Shown in pieces: positions 34,578 to 47,009 of a DNA stretch of 64,000 nucleotides. Numbering within the stretch: position 1 is the first letter of the stretch; the number at the start of each line of letters is the position of its first letter. Source of the DNA: Prunus persica (Eukaryota; Streptophyta; Magnoliopsida; Rosales; Rosaceae); contig NC_034009.1 of assembly GCF_000346465.2 (NCBI RefSeq), forward strand, positions 30,624,131 to 30,688,130. Reading direction: 5' to 3'. Below the pieces are notes generated by a model, which searched no databases, had not been told where the DNA came from, and saw only the letters and a program-made list of their open reading frames with translations. The position numbers were made by a program, and so were the translations under genes.

Positions 34578-35595
34578 TTGCTCTGGTAAAAATATATATA
34601 TATATATATATATAAAGTTTACAAGGAATTTATAGCTTTAACTATATTAAAGATAAGACTAGTTATCACCGCATTTGACCCCACTTTTTCGATTATTCTC
34701 CTCCTCAATATCATTTTATATATATTAAGAAGTACAATATTCTTTTATCAATTTGAAAGATATATAATTACAATGTTTTGATTTTTTTTTTTATATTAAT
34801 GCAATTCAAAACGGGTGCTCCAACAAAAAAAAATTGCTGGCATGGATCATGCATCAAATTCATTCTGTGTAAGGGTTATTAGGAAACATTACAAATAAAG
34901 CCAACTCGTTAGAAAAAAGAAGAAGAGATATTTAGTGATATACCCATTCTTAGCACTAATAATATAGATAAACCTTACACCATTGAATTTCTATAAACAA
35001 ACTAAAAAAAACCCAAAAAATGACAACTGGCCCTATTGAATTTAAGTTTTTTTTTTTATGAGGTTTTGAAGTTGAACTTGTTTTAAGAAATTGATGGCAG
35101 TTTTGTAATTTATATGAAGTTAAAAGCCTTTTTACTATGTTGTAAATAAGTTTTTAGTGTGTTTCTAAAGTCCATTTTATATAGGGTATTTTTATAATTT
35201 AGGCCCCTATATTGGGTATAATAGTGAATCACCCTAAAAAAACATCCTTGGCTACAATCTTAAAACGTACAGTTAATTAATGGATAGTTAATTTTGTTTT
35301 GGCAAACAACACACTTACATACATAAGAAAACAGTGAAGACTGGAACATGAGGCTGATTTTTTTTGTTCTTCCCATTTCTTTCTCCTAAAAGGTAAAAGG
35401 GAAACAAAAACGACGACAAAATGGTATACCTCCTGTGTTGGTGATTACATGATTGCACAAGCCCGGCCTATGTACACCGCCTTTTTCTCCCTGAATCTTA
35501 CCTGCTGTGTTGACTCATGACTGAACTACTGATCAAAAGAAAAAGACTCATGACTGAACTACCACCACACTACCGTCCCTAGCTAGAAAAACAAC
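34578..35595. other. AT-rich spacer and 3' flank of the PHL-like gene
   Basis: A (TA)n tract near 34591-34612, AT-rich DNA, then about 150-200 bp that should include the 3' UTR of the gene ending at 35596. No further gene is seen. Confidence 0.4.
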
Positions 35596-38500
35596 TCATG
35601 GAGCTTCAGTTTTGATACTTCCCACAGACCCATGAGTCTGAGAGCTCCTCTCTGGACTTCCATGACCCACAGTTCCATTCACCTGATGTGGTGCTGGCGC
35701 TGGGCTAAGTTGCTGGCTCACCTGAGACTGTTGGTCAAATTGTTGACGAAGGCTAACCTGACTCTGAGGTGAACTTACATGCTGGAGTAATGGCGGCACC
35801 ATATCTTTTTGTGGTTGCTGGATTGGTTGATGCACCTGTGGTTGTAGCTGCTGCTCCTTGCTTAATTTACTAGCCAGGTTTGGAATATTTGATATGTCCA
35901 TTGGAACCCCATGACCTGCCTTTTTTTGAACTGGAGCCCTACTCATCAAGGCTTTCATTCCTTGGCCTTCTGCTGCCCTCAACTTACTTGAAAGCCCTGT
36001 TGAACGATCAGACATCAGATCGGGAAGCGGCTTGCTGTCATCTAAACCAGATGTTCCACAACCAAGATTGTTAAACTGGCCTACATTTCCAGCCCGGGGC
36101 ATCTGTCCTCCCAATGCCCTAGGGGAAGTGGAGGACCTCATGCCTGTGACATTACCAAATGAACCAAGACCAGCATTTCCAAGCCCCTGGTCTCTACCAC
36201 CCTGCTCAGTCATACCACCACCTACACTTGTACCCGATCCTCCAAGTTCCAATCTGCTCTGTCTGATTTCATTTTGTTGTAGTTTTCTTTGTCGCATCTG
36301 ATGCACTAAATAGGCACGCCTATTCAGAAGCTCCTGGACTTGCGGCATCATGCAATTGGTTTGTGCGGCAATGGTGAACGGTAGTTTGGATACACAACTA
36401 TTTGCGAGAGCTGCCCATATGTTTTCAGAATGGAGCGATTGGCCCCCAGAGAAAATATTCTGTGATGGGAGTTGCATGGATACGAGACTGAGTCTTGAAG
36501 GTGATATCCCTGGGGTTAGAGTTGAAGAAGGTAGCTCGATTGTTCCAGCTGATGGAGTGCCAATTCTAATACTAGCACTACGCTGATTGCTCAAGCCACC
36601 ATCAGCCTTGAGAGGTGTAGGCTCTATGTGATCACTAGATAGGTAGTATCCCTCCCGCTTCATCTGTACAAAAGAAAGAAAGAAAGAAAGAAAAAAGAAG
36701 AAGAGAAGAGTAAACAGCTAAGTATCACTTAATGCTGTGAGAACCAAACCTAATTCATAAAATTCCCCAACAATTACAAACCTACCAATGTAGTGAACTC
36801 AGTAGACTTACCAATGTAGTGAACTCAGTAGCCAAAAGGTCTGCAGAATTCTGAAAAGCACATATACACAAAGGTCAGAACAATATATTTAACTCAGATA
36901 CACGATAATGTAAATTGAGTTCCTTTTGCTTTTCTTATTATTTATAGTTCTCTGACGGAGGCTGGATATATTTATTGTTTGTTTCACAATATACAAAAGT
37001 TTGTATAAACTATTAGGCCCCTGTGATTCCCCTTTTCCTAGTTATTAACTTTTGAAATTACAAGAGTAATAGCAGAATAAACTAACAGTTGAAAGCCAGT
37101 TTGCCACATGAAAAATTTGGAATGAGGAAAGTGTGACATTAATGTGAGCAATCCAAGGGATGAAAGCCAGTGGTAAGAATGTCGAAAAGTAGAGAACAAA
37201 TAAAGACAAGGGACACCACAATTCAGAAGTTGTCCATAAAAGATACGAGAAACAGCTCAGTAGTTACTTGCAATAAAGGAAAGATCAGTAAATCACTGGC
37301 TTTACAATATAAAATAGACCACAGTGTAATTTAATTTATAAGCACAAAATAGATGTGAAGGGCTTAATGAAAGAGATTTATTGCATTCCAGAATCCAAAA
37401 GGAATATCACAATCATATATCAGAAGAAGAAACTCTCAATAATCACAAATGGCAACTCACAGTGCTAGTAAAGGCTGGTAGGAGAGGATAATCGATTGAA
37501 AACACATCTTTTTCGATTCCATAAAACACGCTTGCTTCAACACTTCCCTCATTAAGCTTCTCTGATATGACCAGTCTGACCTGAGCCTTTCTATCAACGA
37601 TGGGAATCCCATTTTCTAGGATGGCATAGAATTACTCAGAAAGAGCAGAAAGGTAGCAATGAGGAGTGAAAAATTACATATGATGTGTGTGCATATATAT
37701 GCACTTATATGTGTATATAAATACACACACACTCACACATAGGATACAAAAATTAGCAGTTCCTCACCTTGAGGGATGTGAGACTGACGTAGAAAAGTCA
37801 ATACCCTCCTATTCATACCGAGTCCCCAGTCCATGGAGCATTCTGTGAGAGAATTTTTATCTGTGGAAGTATTATCCCAGTTCTGATTATCTTTTGAAGA
37901 TAAGAGTTGGAAAGCAACCAATTTAGTAATGGGAAAAGAGGGTCTCCTTTGCACAGATGTGTCCAATTTACACTTCCTGTCATGTAGTCCATACCTGAAT
38001 GCATTAAAAATATTACACATCATAACAAGCAAGACCGTAGAAATAGAAGCATTGCAATATAACTGGCATGATTTTAACTATGATATTACCTCTCAGTTAC
38101 CGCTTGAATCTTCAAAAACCTCTCAAGGACAGGTTCAACTTTAAGTTCTGATGGTTGTGAGATATTGCTCGTGCTAGCACTAGAATCAACAGCCTTTTTT
38201 CTGGAGCGTTTAGGACCAGAGTTTGTTTTTTGCTTTGCAGGAACAGATACCTCTGTGGGCAGAGAATTTATGTTTGGTGAACTTGCAGATCCACATCTTC
38301 CATGAGTCGTAACCTGACATTTCACCAAATCCTTTCTCATGTGAGTGACACTTCTGTTTTGTATATTTTTGTCAACAGGTTGACCCATGTTCTTCCATGA
38401 TGTATCAGCAGGTATATTGTCTCCAAATAGAGTTGATGACTGTTGATTCTGTGATTGCGCGAGATTAGAATGAACAAGCATCCTGTCCATCACAAAGTGT

Positions 38501-41500
38501 CCCTCTTTAATCTTTCTAAAATATGAACTGAGGAAATTATTTTTGTCAGGCTCTAACTTAACATTAGAAGTAGCCATTCCAGCCTGCAGCTCTGAGATTC
38601 CTTGAAACCTTCTTGTCTGGTCATTATTTATCACCCGCGAGGGACGCACTTTCTCCTGAGATCTTTCATGTGGAACTTTTCCTTCCCCTATCCGCTGAGG
38701 CAACAGCTTGTTCTTCCACTGTAGATAAGGTAGAAGACTGTTTCCAGTTTGGCTTCCAGTAAGCTGTTCATAAGATGAGTCTATAGGCTCTTGCTTGGGT
38801 TTTTTAAGAAGCGGTCCTTGAACTGCTTGTGAATCACATCTAACTATCTTACTAAGAACCGATGCACTGGGTTTATTCAAATCATTATTAGAGTCATTAA
38901 GGCTGCGTTTGGGTAAAGAGACAAAATTAGATGTGGTCATCACTGTTAAAGAAGACTGGTTGCAACTATCTTCTACTTTAGATATAGGCTTCGATGTTGA
39001 AGGATTGGATACTGAGTTCTCCAGTAGAACGTTGTTTTCTTGTGGATTGACAGCAGAGGTTGATACATTGTGCTCCGAAAATGTAACTCCTCTTTCTTGA
39101 TACGATAGACCAAATAGAGAGCTGCAACTCTGAGTAGCACAATTAACAGGAATGCTTGTTAAACGAGATGAGTTGCTGAAATCTAGGTCAGTGTTTGATG
39201 CGTTACTCAGCTTTCGCTTTTTCCAGCTCCACATAATTCCAAGATCAACCTACCACAAAATGTTAAGAATTAGCTAACCTGCAAGTCAACTACAATCATG
39301 CATGCTCAACAAAAGATAGATACATTTCCCAACAGGAATCATAACTTGAAATTTAGATAGAGTTTATCAAATGCGCAAAAAATCCAAAGGTTGACTAAAC
39401 ATGTGCTTGGGGCATGAAAACACACACAAAAGATCTAAAACTGGCATGCTACTAAAGCCTAAAAAGTCAAATACAAATTTAACTAGTATAGAAAATAAAA
39501 CAAGCATTATAACAAATAAGCAGAACCCAATCTGTTAATTTGGAACTATCTTTAATCCTTATGATTTGGCAGAAGTTACACGAATTCTATCACTTCTAGT
39601 ACCTTCTTGCTTAATGGTTGTCCGGAGTGTATGCCTTGCAATGGCTGTGGATTTAGATGAAGATCAGGTTGCAGAGCCTTGAGAATGTGAGATTCAACTT
39701 CCTGAACAAGAACAAGGAATTGAATATGAGAATGAAGCAATATGCTTGAATTGAAAGCTGAGGATCAAAGTGTACCAACCAAAATATCACTGTAGGTCCA
39801 AGAAGCATCGGAGATCGACAAGATGTCCTTGACAACATTTTCCATGCGCATATGTAGGAGAACCCTGTGAACAGTTGGAATCTTTTTTGTAGAATTGGCA
39901 GCTCTTCCTTGGATAAAACAACCGCGATAGTCTTGAATCTGCAAGGAAAACATCTCTATCAGTTCATGTAAATTTTATAGTCCAAGTAAGAACACTCCAA
40001 TCATTTAAAATTGCATAAATTTTTTTGTAGGCATTTGAATAACCTATGGAAGAGTAGAAGTAAATGTATCTTCTGATGGAAACCTCGTGGTTCCTTTAAA
40101 GAAGACAAACTTATATACCCACTGCCAATGAACAAACAAACATTGTAACAAGGATCACTAAATCAATGATAGTTAAAATACAAATATAAACACAGACTTA
40201 TAGCTTTTCCTCACCTCACAAAGGATGACTCCATTGACATATTTGCAGGGTAAACCATCAAACATATCTCCAGGTAACCAACCACACTCAATCGCCTGAT
40301 GCAAAAAAAAAAAAATGCAGAAAAGAAATTATGACTGTTAAATAGACAGTTAAGAACATGAAGCCACGCAAGTGGAATTTCCCATCAACCACAAGCATCC
40401 AAAAAAGCCACTGGACATGACATAACCCTCCAAGATCTAAGTAGAACAACAAGATAGCATGGCTTGGTACAATTTTTTTTTGCTTTTTATCTTACTAGTC
40501 AAATTTGAGCAGGAAGGAGAATGACTGAGCCATATCCTAGTCAACATAATATGGTTCACAAAAACTTAAGTCACTGCTTCAACATTTCGGCAAATAATGT
40601 ATCATACTTACAGAAAAAAGTGTCTCTGATACTCTATCATATGGATGCAAGTGCTCTGGTATATCATTGAGAAACTGCCAAAGCATTAAGGTTTGTGTTA
40701 ACAGCCAGTGGAAGGATTACATGTGATACTATAGTTCAATAAATGCCAAGTAATTTCTGTAAGCGTCTATTAATGATTGCTAACCTCGGTAGCTTTTCCC
40801 ACAGAAAAGCCATTCTGAAACAACTTCAGTGAAAAGGATACCTCAAAGTCTGCACAAAAATGGACTATCAACAAAAGAAGATTTCTCAGTCAGCACATGA
40901 TATGATTGCAAGATCAGAGTGATATATTACCGTCTGAAACTGAATGCTGTCGAAAATTGACTAATACAGTTGAAGGATCAGCAACCTTAGCTCCCATTCC
41001 AATAGAATGAACCTTCACCACAATTACATGCTAAGACTTCATGCAGACTAGTTTCTGGACTAATAAAATGATAAAAGGGTGGGGAGAGAAGAGGAGGGAG
41101 TGAACGTGGTATAGTTGAAATAGCTCAACTTTTGATGAGAGCCACCGGACTCATCCTGCCTTAACATGTTAAAAATTTAAAAATGTTCAGGTCTACTAGA
41201 GAATTGTTGACTTAATAAGCACCTAGAAGACCAACCTTACCCATCACCAACCATTAGAAGATTTAATAATTTAAAAACCTTACAAGCAATTGATAATGTA
41301 TTTCAGGAGCACCAAGTTATCAAACCACTTACAGACTTATCTATTGCCCTCCCAAATCCCAGAGATAGTTCCCAAACGCAAAATTAAGTGGAAAATAAGT
41401 AGACTGATTCGAAAGACAGGGGACCAAAAAACCCAAAAAAGAAGAAGACGAAAGTCCGCACTTTTCGGCTTCATCCATGCAGTGCAGACAACGAATATCA

Positions 41501-41790
41501 ATTACAGAAAAACATAAACCCATTGTAAATAAAAACCTAAATCAGAAAACCCAAAATCCAATTGAGACACTTGCTAAGAGAACAATGAAGAAAAACAAAT
41601 CAATCATAGAAAATGAAACAGACTGAATAAGGGGTTGGCTGTTGAAAAAATCATATCATCCACAAACCTCGTCATCTCTCTCCTGAGAGTCAGAAACGGA
41701 GTCATCTTCATCGTTGTCTTTGTCCTCCTCCGGAAGCACCTTTGGTTTGTACCTCGTACCCGTCTTTGCAACCTGGAAAGACACGCCCAT
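35596..41790 (-). CDS. PHL: PHL-like nuclear regulator with Spt20-type domain
   Basis: Twelve exons close in phase for 1106 residues: 41790-41668, 41012-40931, 40849-40785, 40674-40612, 40295-40215, 39938-39780, 39701-39603, 39249-38090, 37994-37768, 37615-37461, 36850-36812 and 36663-35596. The start MGVSFQVAKTGTRYKPKV and the Spt20-like region (exons 2-7: NFRQHSVSD, FEVSFSLKLFQNGFSVGKATE, FLNDIPEHLHPYDRVSETLF, IECGWLPGDMFDGLPCKYVN, VHRVLLHMRMENVVKDIL) match PHYTOCHROME-DEPENDENT LATE-FLOWERING, which in Arabidopsis links phytochrome B and CONSTANS in flowering control. A low-complexity centre has basic clusters (SWKKRKLSN, GPKRSRKKA), probable nuclear signals. The C-terminus is glutamine-rich. 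Family resemblance to the SAGA subunit Spt20 is established; a SAGA role here is inference. Exon 11 is only 39 nt and has a duplicated donor. Confidence 0.88.
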
Positions 41791-42659
41791 GTCTGACGAG
41801 TCACTTTCACTGAGCAATTTCCTCAAACACCTTTTGGTTACAGAGCTAGAGGTGAAATCTAGTGCATATATATAAGTGTGAGATGAGAGAAATAGGGGCA
41901 ATGTAAATGTAATGTGCCCTAGAGTTGACGCGAGAACTTCCCAGTACGTTCTGGTTTTTGGAAGGTCCCGGATTATAGGTTGCCACCTTAGCCATGAACA
42001 CCTACACGTAGTAAATATACAGGTCGTAATTGATATAAGGAAACTTAGTTTTGGCCCCCGTCCATTGAATAATTTACAGCTTATGATATGCTGCCGTAAT
42101 CCAATTTTGTTTTTATCTTGTGTTTATTGTTCGGTGGGTGTGGGGCTGTTTTAATTTATTTCACTTTTGGGGCTTTTTAAGACTTTATTGTAAAGACAAT
42201 GGCCACTTTGGCGCGTTATGGTTGCGTGAATGAAATGTGTTGGTCATGTGGGATATTTGCCGGAGAATATGTTTGGTCTTATCGTATAGCATCTTAAATG
42301 TGCTCACCAATACACCTGAGTAATGTTGTGGTGTGGTTGGGCTGCATTATTGTCTGTGGATGCGAGTTGCGTGGCAATAGCTGATTGTGGCACATATACC
42401 AAATTAAGAGAAAAAGGAAGTTGAGAGTTGAATTACTAGACCTATAAATCCTCGTAATGGTACTAACGTGTATTAATGCTTTGTTTGCTTTATATTACTA
42501 GAACTTAATAAACTACATGTTTGTAGACTCGTAGTAATAAGGACCACAAGATGGACAATAATTGGATCCTTTGGGAATGGATGAGATGAGAGTTAAAGAA
42601 TCATTTAAACTCCAAAGAGGGAACTATTTCTCCTAGGAATAACATTTCAGGTGTAATAA
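41791..42659. other. Promoter side of the PHL-like gene and spacer
   Basis: The frame stays open upstream of the PHL-like ATG to 41901, but MGVSF is the family start. Beyond that no gene is recognised. Confidence 0.4.
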
Positions 42660-42765
42660 GAAAAACACAAACCAACGTATGATATGCAATTAAATAGGTA
42701 ATCATGTTAAGGTTACGAGACATGAGAGGAAAAAACAACGTATAAACAGAAAAACATACGGAAAC

Positions 42766-43028
42766 CAAGGACGGAGCTAGAATTGTAAAATTGGAGGGGC
42801 CGAAGTAGAAAATACAAGTATATAAAACACTTAATTATTCAATACTTACATGTTTAGAGCTAAATATTTTTAATGAGGTCATGTCTAATTTATTTTAGAG
42901 GAAATTTTAACTTAAATTTTAAGTTGTTTATTACAAATTCTATATATTATATATAACATAATAGAAGAGTGATAAAAATATTGGGGGGGGTCAGGGCCAC
43001 TCCAGGGATAGAAGTGGCTCCGCCATTG
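42766..43028. mobile_element. Short non-autonomous DNA element in the minisatellite
   Basis: A ~263-bp insert has ends CAAGGACGGAGCTAG and GTGGCTCCGCCATTG, inverse complements at 11 of 15 positions. It interrupts minisatellite units on both sides. The interior is AT-rich with a G run at 42983-42990. The superfamily is not assigned. Confidence 0.5.
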
Positions 43029-43949
43029 ATGGCAACGTATGATGCAACCAAATAGATAGAAACATTACGGTTGCGATATATAAGAAAAAAACAATGTGTA
43101 AATAGAAAAACACCCAGCAACGTATGGTGCAACTAAATTGATAGCAACATTACAGTCATCAGACACAAAAAGAAAAAACAACAACGTGTAAACAAAAAAC
43201 TACGTGGCAATGTAGGATGCAACCAAATAGGTAGCAACATTATGGTCGCAAGACACGAAAGGGAAATACAACAACATGTAAATCATATGGCAATGTATGA
43301 TGCAACCAAATAGGTAGCAACATTATGGTTGCATTACATGAAAGGAAAGAATAACGTGTAAATGAAACCCACCTACCAACATCACTATTGCGATACATTA
43401 AAGGAAAAAATAATAAGGTGTAAAGGAGAACCACCTACCAATGTTACGATTGCGAACATGAAAGGAAATAATAACAACGTGTAAACAAAAGTCACCTACC
43501 AACGTTACGGTTGCGAACATGAAAGGAAAGAATAACAACGTGCAAACGGAAGTCACCTACCAACGTTACGGTTACGAACATGAAAGGAAAGAATAACAAC
43601 ATGTAAACGAAAGCCACCTACCAACGTTACGGTTGCAAACATGAAAGGAAATAGTAACAAGGTGTAAATGAAAACCATCTACAAAATTTACGATTGCAAT
43701 AGATTAAAGAAAAAAATAACAATGTGTAAACAAAAGCCACCTAACAACGTTACAGTTGCGAACATGAAAAGAAAGAATAACAACATGTAAACGAAAGCCA
43801 CCTATCAACGTTACAGTCGTGAATAAAAGGAAACAATAACAATGTGTAAACGAAAACCACCTACCAATATTATTATAGCGAACATGAAAGGAAAAAACAA
43901 AAACATGTAAGCAGAAAAAATAAGAAAAAAAGCATATCAACATGTTATG

Positions 43950-46280
43950 TGAAGAAACTGATTTTCCATTATAATATTCATATGATCATTATACAATATA
44001 TAAAGTTTGTAGAGAATAATCTATAGTTACAACAAGTCATTATCACAAACATAAATATGGAGTTATGGTCCAATAACAACGTAACTGACAAATGACCATT
44101 TCCTATCATTAGTATGATTAACTATTGTAACTGAAATACTATTGTAACTTCATAACACTCCCTCGCAAATCGAGGGTGCACAGCACAGCAAGATTTGAAT
44201 GAAGAAACTGTGTGGTGATGGAGATGGCAGTAGCAGTCATCTGTAGTAGTCTAGTAAGGGAAACAAAAAAGAAAAACTCCAATCTCCAGAGTTGCAACAG
44301 CGGCATGAGAGAAACAAAGTAAACATAATGCCCATTGAAAGGCAGTAAGTGAAGGAGAGCATGAGCTCATGGAAGGAAGGAATAAAATGATGGGCTGACA
44401 TACAAATCAAATGTACCTAGGAAACAACTCTAGGCACCTGAGAAACATAATGCTACCTAGGAATCACCCTCTAGGTAGGATAAAGAGAAATAGACAATGT
44501 TGTAAAGAGGAATGAGAAAGAAAAATAATTCAGACAAGTGCATTTTTTTATTTATAAAAATAATAAAGATGAGGAATGGAAACAAAAGAAAATTCATCAC
44601 ATGGAAAGCAGAAAGGGATGCGTGCAGAGAGAAAAGAATGAATATTTGAAGGGAATAAAGGGGTTAAGAGAGGATGCATCACAATAGTAGAGGATATGAG
44701 GTGAAACCAACCTGGGACATAGAGAAAAGAAAACGAGAGCATGAGTAAGTTTGAATTTCAAGGCACCATAGAAACAATAAGGTATGGGTAAGAAAACTAA
44801 GGGGGAACAGAGAAGTAATAAAGAAAATATTATCACAAGAGGATAGAGGCCCATATAGATTAAAATATAGAAGGATGATTGACCCAAAAAACAATAATAA
44901 GAAATAAAGGAGGAAAGCAAGTGAGACAGAGAAAGTAGTCAAGAGAGAGAGAGAGAGAGAGAATAAGATGCAAGAGACAATCCATGAAAAGGAAAGGAAA
45001 CTCAAGATTCCAGAGACAACCCATGATAGGGAGAGAGAAAACACAATTAAAAAGAAGAGAAGAGAATACCCCAGTAACATAAAAGAATTATAAAGAAAAG
45101 AAGACAATACCCGAGTAACAGAGAAGAAGAAAGGTAGAGCAAGAGAGCACTAAAGAAGACAGAGACCAACAGTAAAATCAAAGAAAGAGATTGGGCTTAA
45201 GAGGAGAGGAGAACACATGTTGAGCATAGATAGAGCGTGAGAGGCCAATACAAAGGCAACAACACAGTGATAGGGCTTGAGTGGCCGATACCAAGTTGAC
45301 AACACAGAGGAAGAAACAAGGGTTGTACAAAGGAAACATCGGCTGTGTAGCACGGCAGAGAAGGCTTGGCGAGCGTTGACGAGGCTCACAGAGGAAAGAG
45401 AGACGACTCGATGAGCGATGACAGGCAGCATCAACAAACAAGGGAAAAGTATGGAAACCACGATAGAGAAACCATCAGAAATACATGAGAGAGAGAACCC
45501 ACGATTGCAGACTATGATAAGGCTCGTGGAGGGAAGAGAGACAGCTCGGCGAGAGACGAAGAAGTGGAGAGAGATTTCAAGTGGAGAAACCAACGATAGA
45601 GAGGTGTGATCTTTGAGGGAAAGGAAAAGTTTTTTTTTTTGCTCGGTTTCAACAGAGAGAAGTGGCCCAACATTGATGGATAACAAGGGGCTAGTAAGCC
45701 AAAAGAGGGACAGGCAGTGGCAGTGTAAGAGAACAACAACGGTAGGATAACATGACATGAGAGAGATAAAAGTTGGCAAGGAGAAGACTCAGTGAGTGGT
45801 GACAAGGCGAGCAGAGGAAACAGAAATCTGGCCATCATGGCCAAGGGAGATAAATGGAGTTGCCATGGGTTGCCACAAGATAGCTCGATGGAAGAGAAGG
45901 TCCACAATGAAGATGGTGCGGTGGAGACACAAAAATAACGAGCTAACAGAAGAAAGGGTTGTAGTGGTAAAATAAAGGTGCGGCTACAGCTAAGGTGGAA
46001 AGAAAAAACATATTCATCTTTGAGAAGAAGAGAGGAAAAAGCAATATACATACAAACACCCTTATGGGTGAGGAGTGAGGAGCGAGGAGCGCCAACGACT
46101 CTCAATGTTGGCAACTGGAGGATCGCTAGTCGGCGTTAGCTATTAGCTCTGATACCATGAAGGAAGTTGAAGTTCTACCCCAAAACTAATTGGCAATGGG
46201 GGGAGTAGCCCAACTCCTTATAAGCCCTTGCTAGGTTTCACAACTTTCCAATATAAGACTCTTTACCTTCACATTCTCAC
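43950..46280 (-). mobile_element. LTR-retrotransposon-like, non-coding element with unmatched ends
   Basis: On the minus strand the element starts with a ~122-bp LTR-like block (46279-46158, TG..CA, ending CTTCCTTCA), followed at once by TGGTATCAGAGC (46157-46146), the classic initiator-Met tRNA primer-binding site. At the other end a polypurine-like GCGAGGGAG precedes a ~206-bp block (44155-43950) starting TGTTATGAAG and ending TTTCTTCA. GTTATG flanks both sides (43944-43949 and 46281-46286) and occurs once per minisatellite unit, supporting one insertion event. The interior is purine-rich on the plus strand. The long reverse ORFs in it have no gag or pol motif, so it would depend on another element. 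The two terminal blocks do not resemble each other, which is unusual. Confidence 0.55.
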
Positions 46281-46350
46281 GTTATGCAACTAAATAGATT
46301 GCGACGTTAAGGTTAAATAACATGAAAGGAATATACAACATTTTCCAACA

Positions 46351-47009
46351 AGTTACGAAAAATATTGTGTTATGATAAAAAAAATTCACATAAGTTTTTG
46401 TTTTTAATCTTCTTTGTATTTTGCCATGCAAGCATCCAATCGTGAATCACGAAGGAGATGGTTTTTCTTATTTATTGTTGTTGTCGTCGTCGTCCTCGAA
46501 ACGAAGGAGATGGTCTTTGTTGTTCTTTGTTGTTCTATTTCAATTTTTGGTGTTACAATCGGAGGCTTTTTTTCCCCCCTCCACCTAATCAAAGCCGCAT
46601 TGCAAGTTGTCAATTGTTAGGTGAGGCCCGTGATGGCCCAACCCAAAATATATCCGAAATTCATTTCCCTTGGCGTTTGCAAACTTGTAAGGGTACCACT
46701 CCCGATTTTCAACGAATAAGGATTTGTAGTGCGTCCAAAATCATACCAACGATAATACAGTCATTCGACTTAGGGCAATCTGGTAAATCATAGATTGATA
46801 CAATAAGGACCGTTTGGTAGTGTCGCATGATCCTCGTCACATTACAACTCGTAAAGGCAGCTGCGGACTCTCCAAGAATAACGTCGTCTTATTATATCAC
46901 TCTCTCTCCCGCAGCCACCAACCCAAGAGTCAGACTTAACCAAACCACCAAAACACTTTCTCCGGAAAAATAATCAGTCGACGCCTCCAAGTAAACTCTC
47001 GAAAAAGCC
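46351..47009. other. Upstream region of the aldolase gene
   Basis: No gene is supported. The last ~200 bp (CACTCTCTCTCCCGCAGCC, then ACACTTTCTCCGG) should be the promoter and 5' leader of the aldolase gene. No clear TATA box is seen beyond TTATTATATCAC near 46888. Confidence 0.4.

Larger units (their letters stand above)
42660..46350. repeat. Minisatellite array, split by insertions
   Basis: Tandem units occupy 42660-42765, 43029-43943 and 46281-46350. On the left the unit is about 85-90 bp (CAACGTATGATGCAACCAAA, TAGGTAGCAACATTATGGTT, ACATGAAAGGAAA, AACAACGTGTAAAC). From about 43380 it shortens to about 61 bp (GCCACCTACCAACGTTACGG, TTGCGAACATGAAAGGAAAG) by loss of the GATGCAACCAAATAG part. 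At least ten units are readable. Two elements (42766-43028 and 43950-46280) have landed inside the array; the last unit resumes at 46281. Confidence 0.8.

Noticed and set aside
42660..43943. CRISPR-like array
   Set aside because: The units are contiguous with no unique spacers, and the genome is eukaryotic. It is a minisatellite.
44597..46114. Long overlapping reverse ORFs (200, 209 and 142 codons) as proteins
   Set aside because: They come from CT-rich low-complexity DNA, are Ser/Leu/Phe-rich without domain motifs, and overlap in several frames inside a non-coding LTR-type element.
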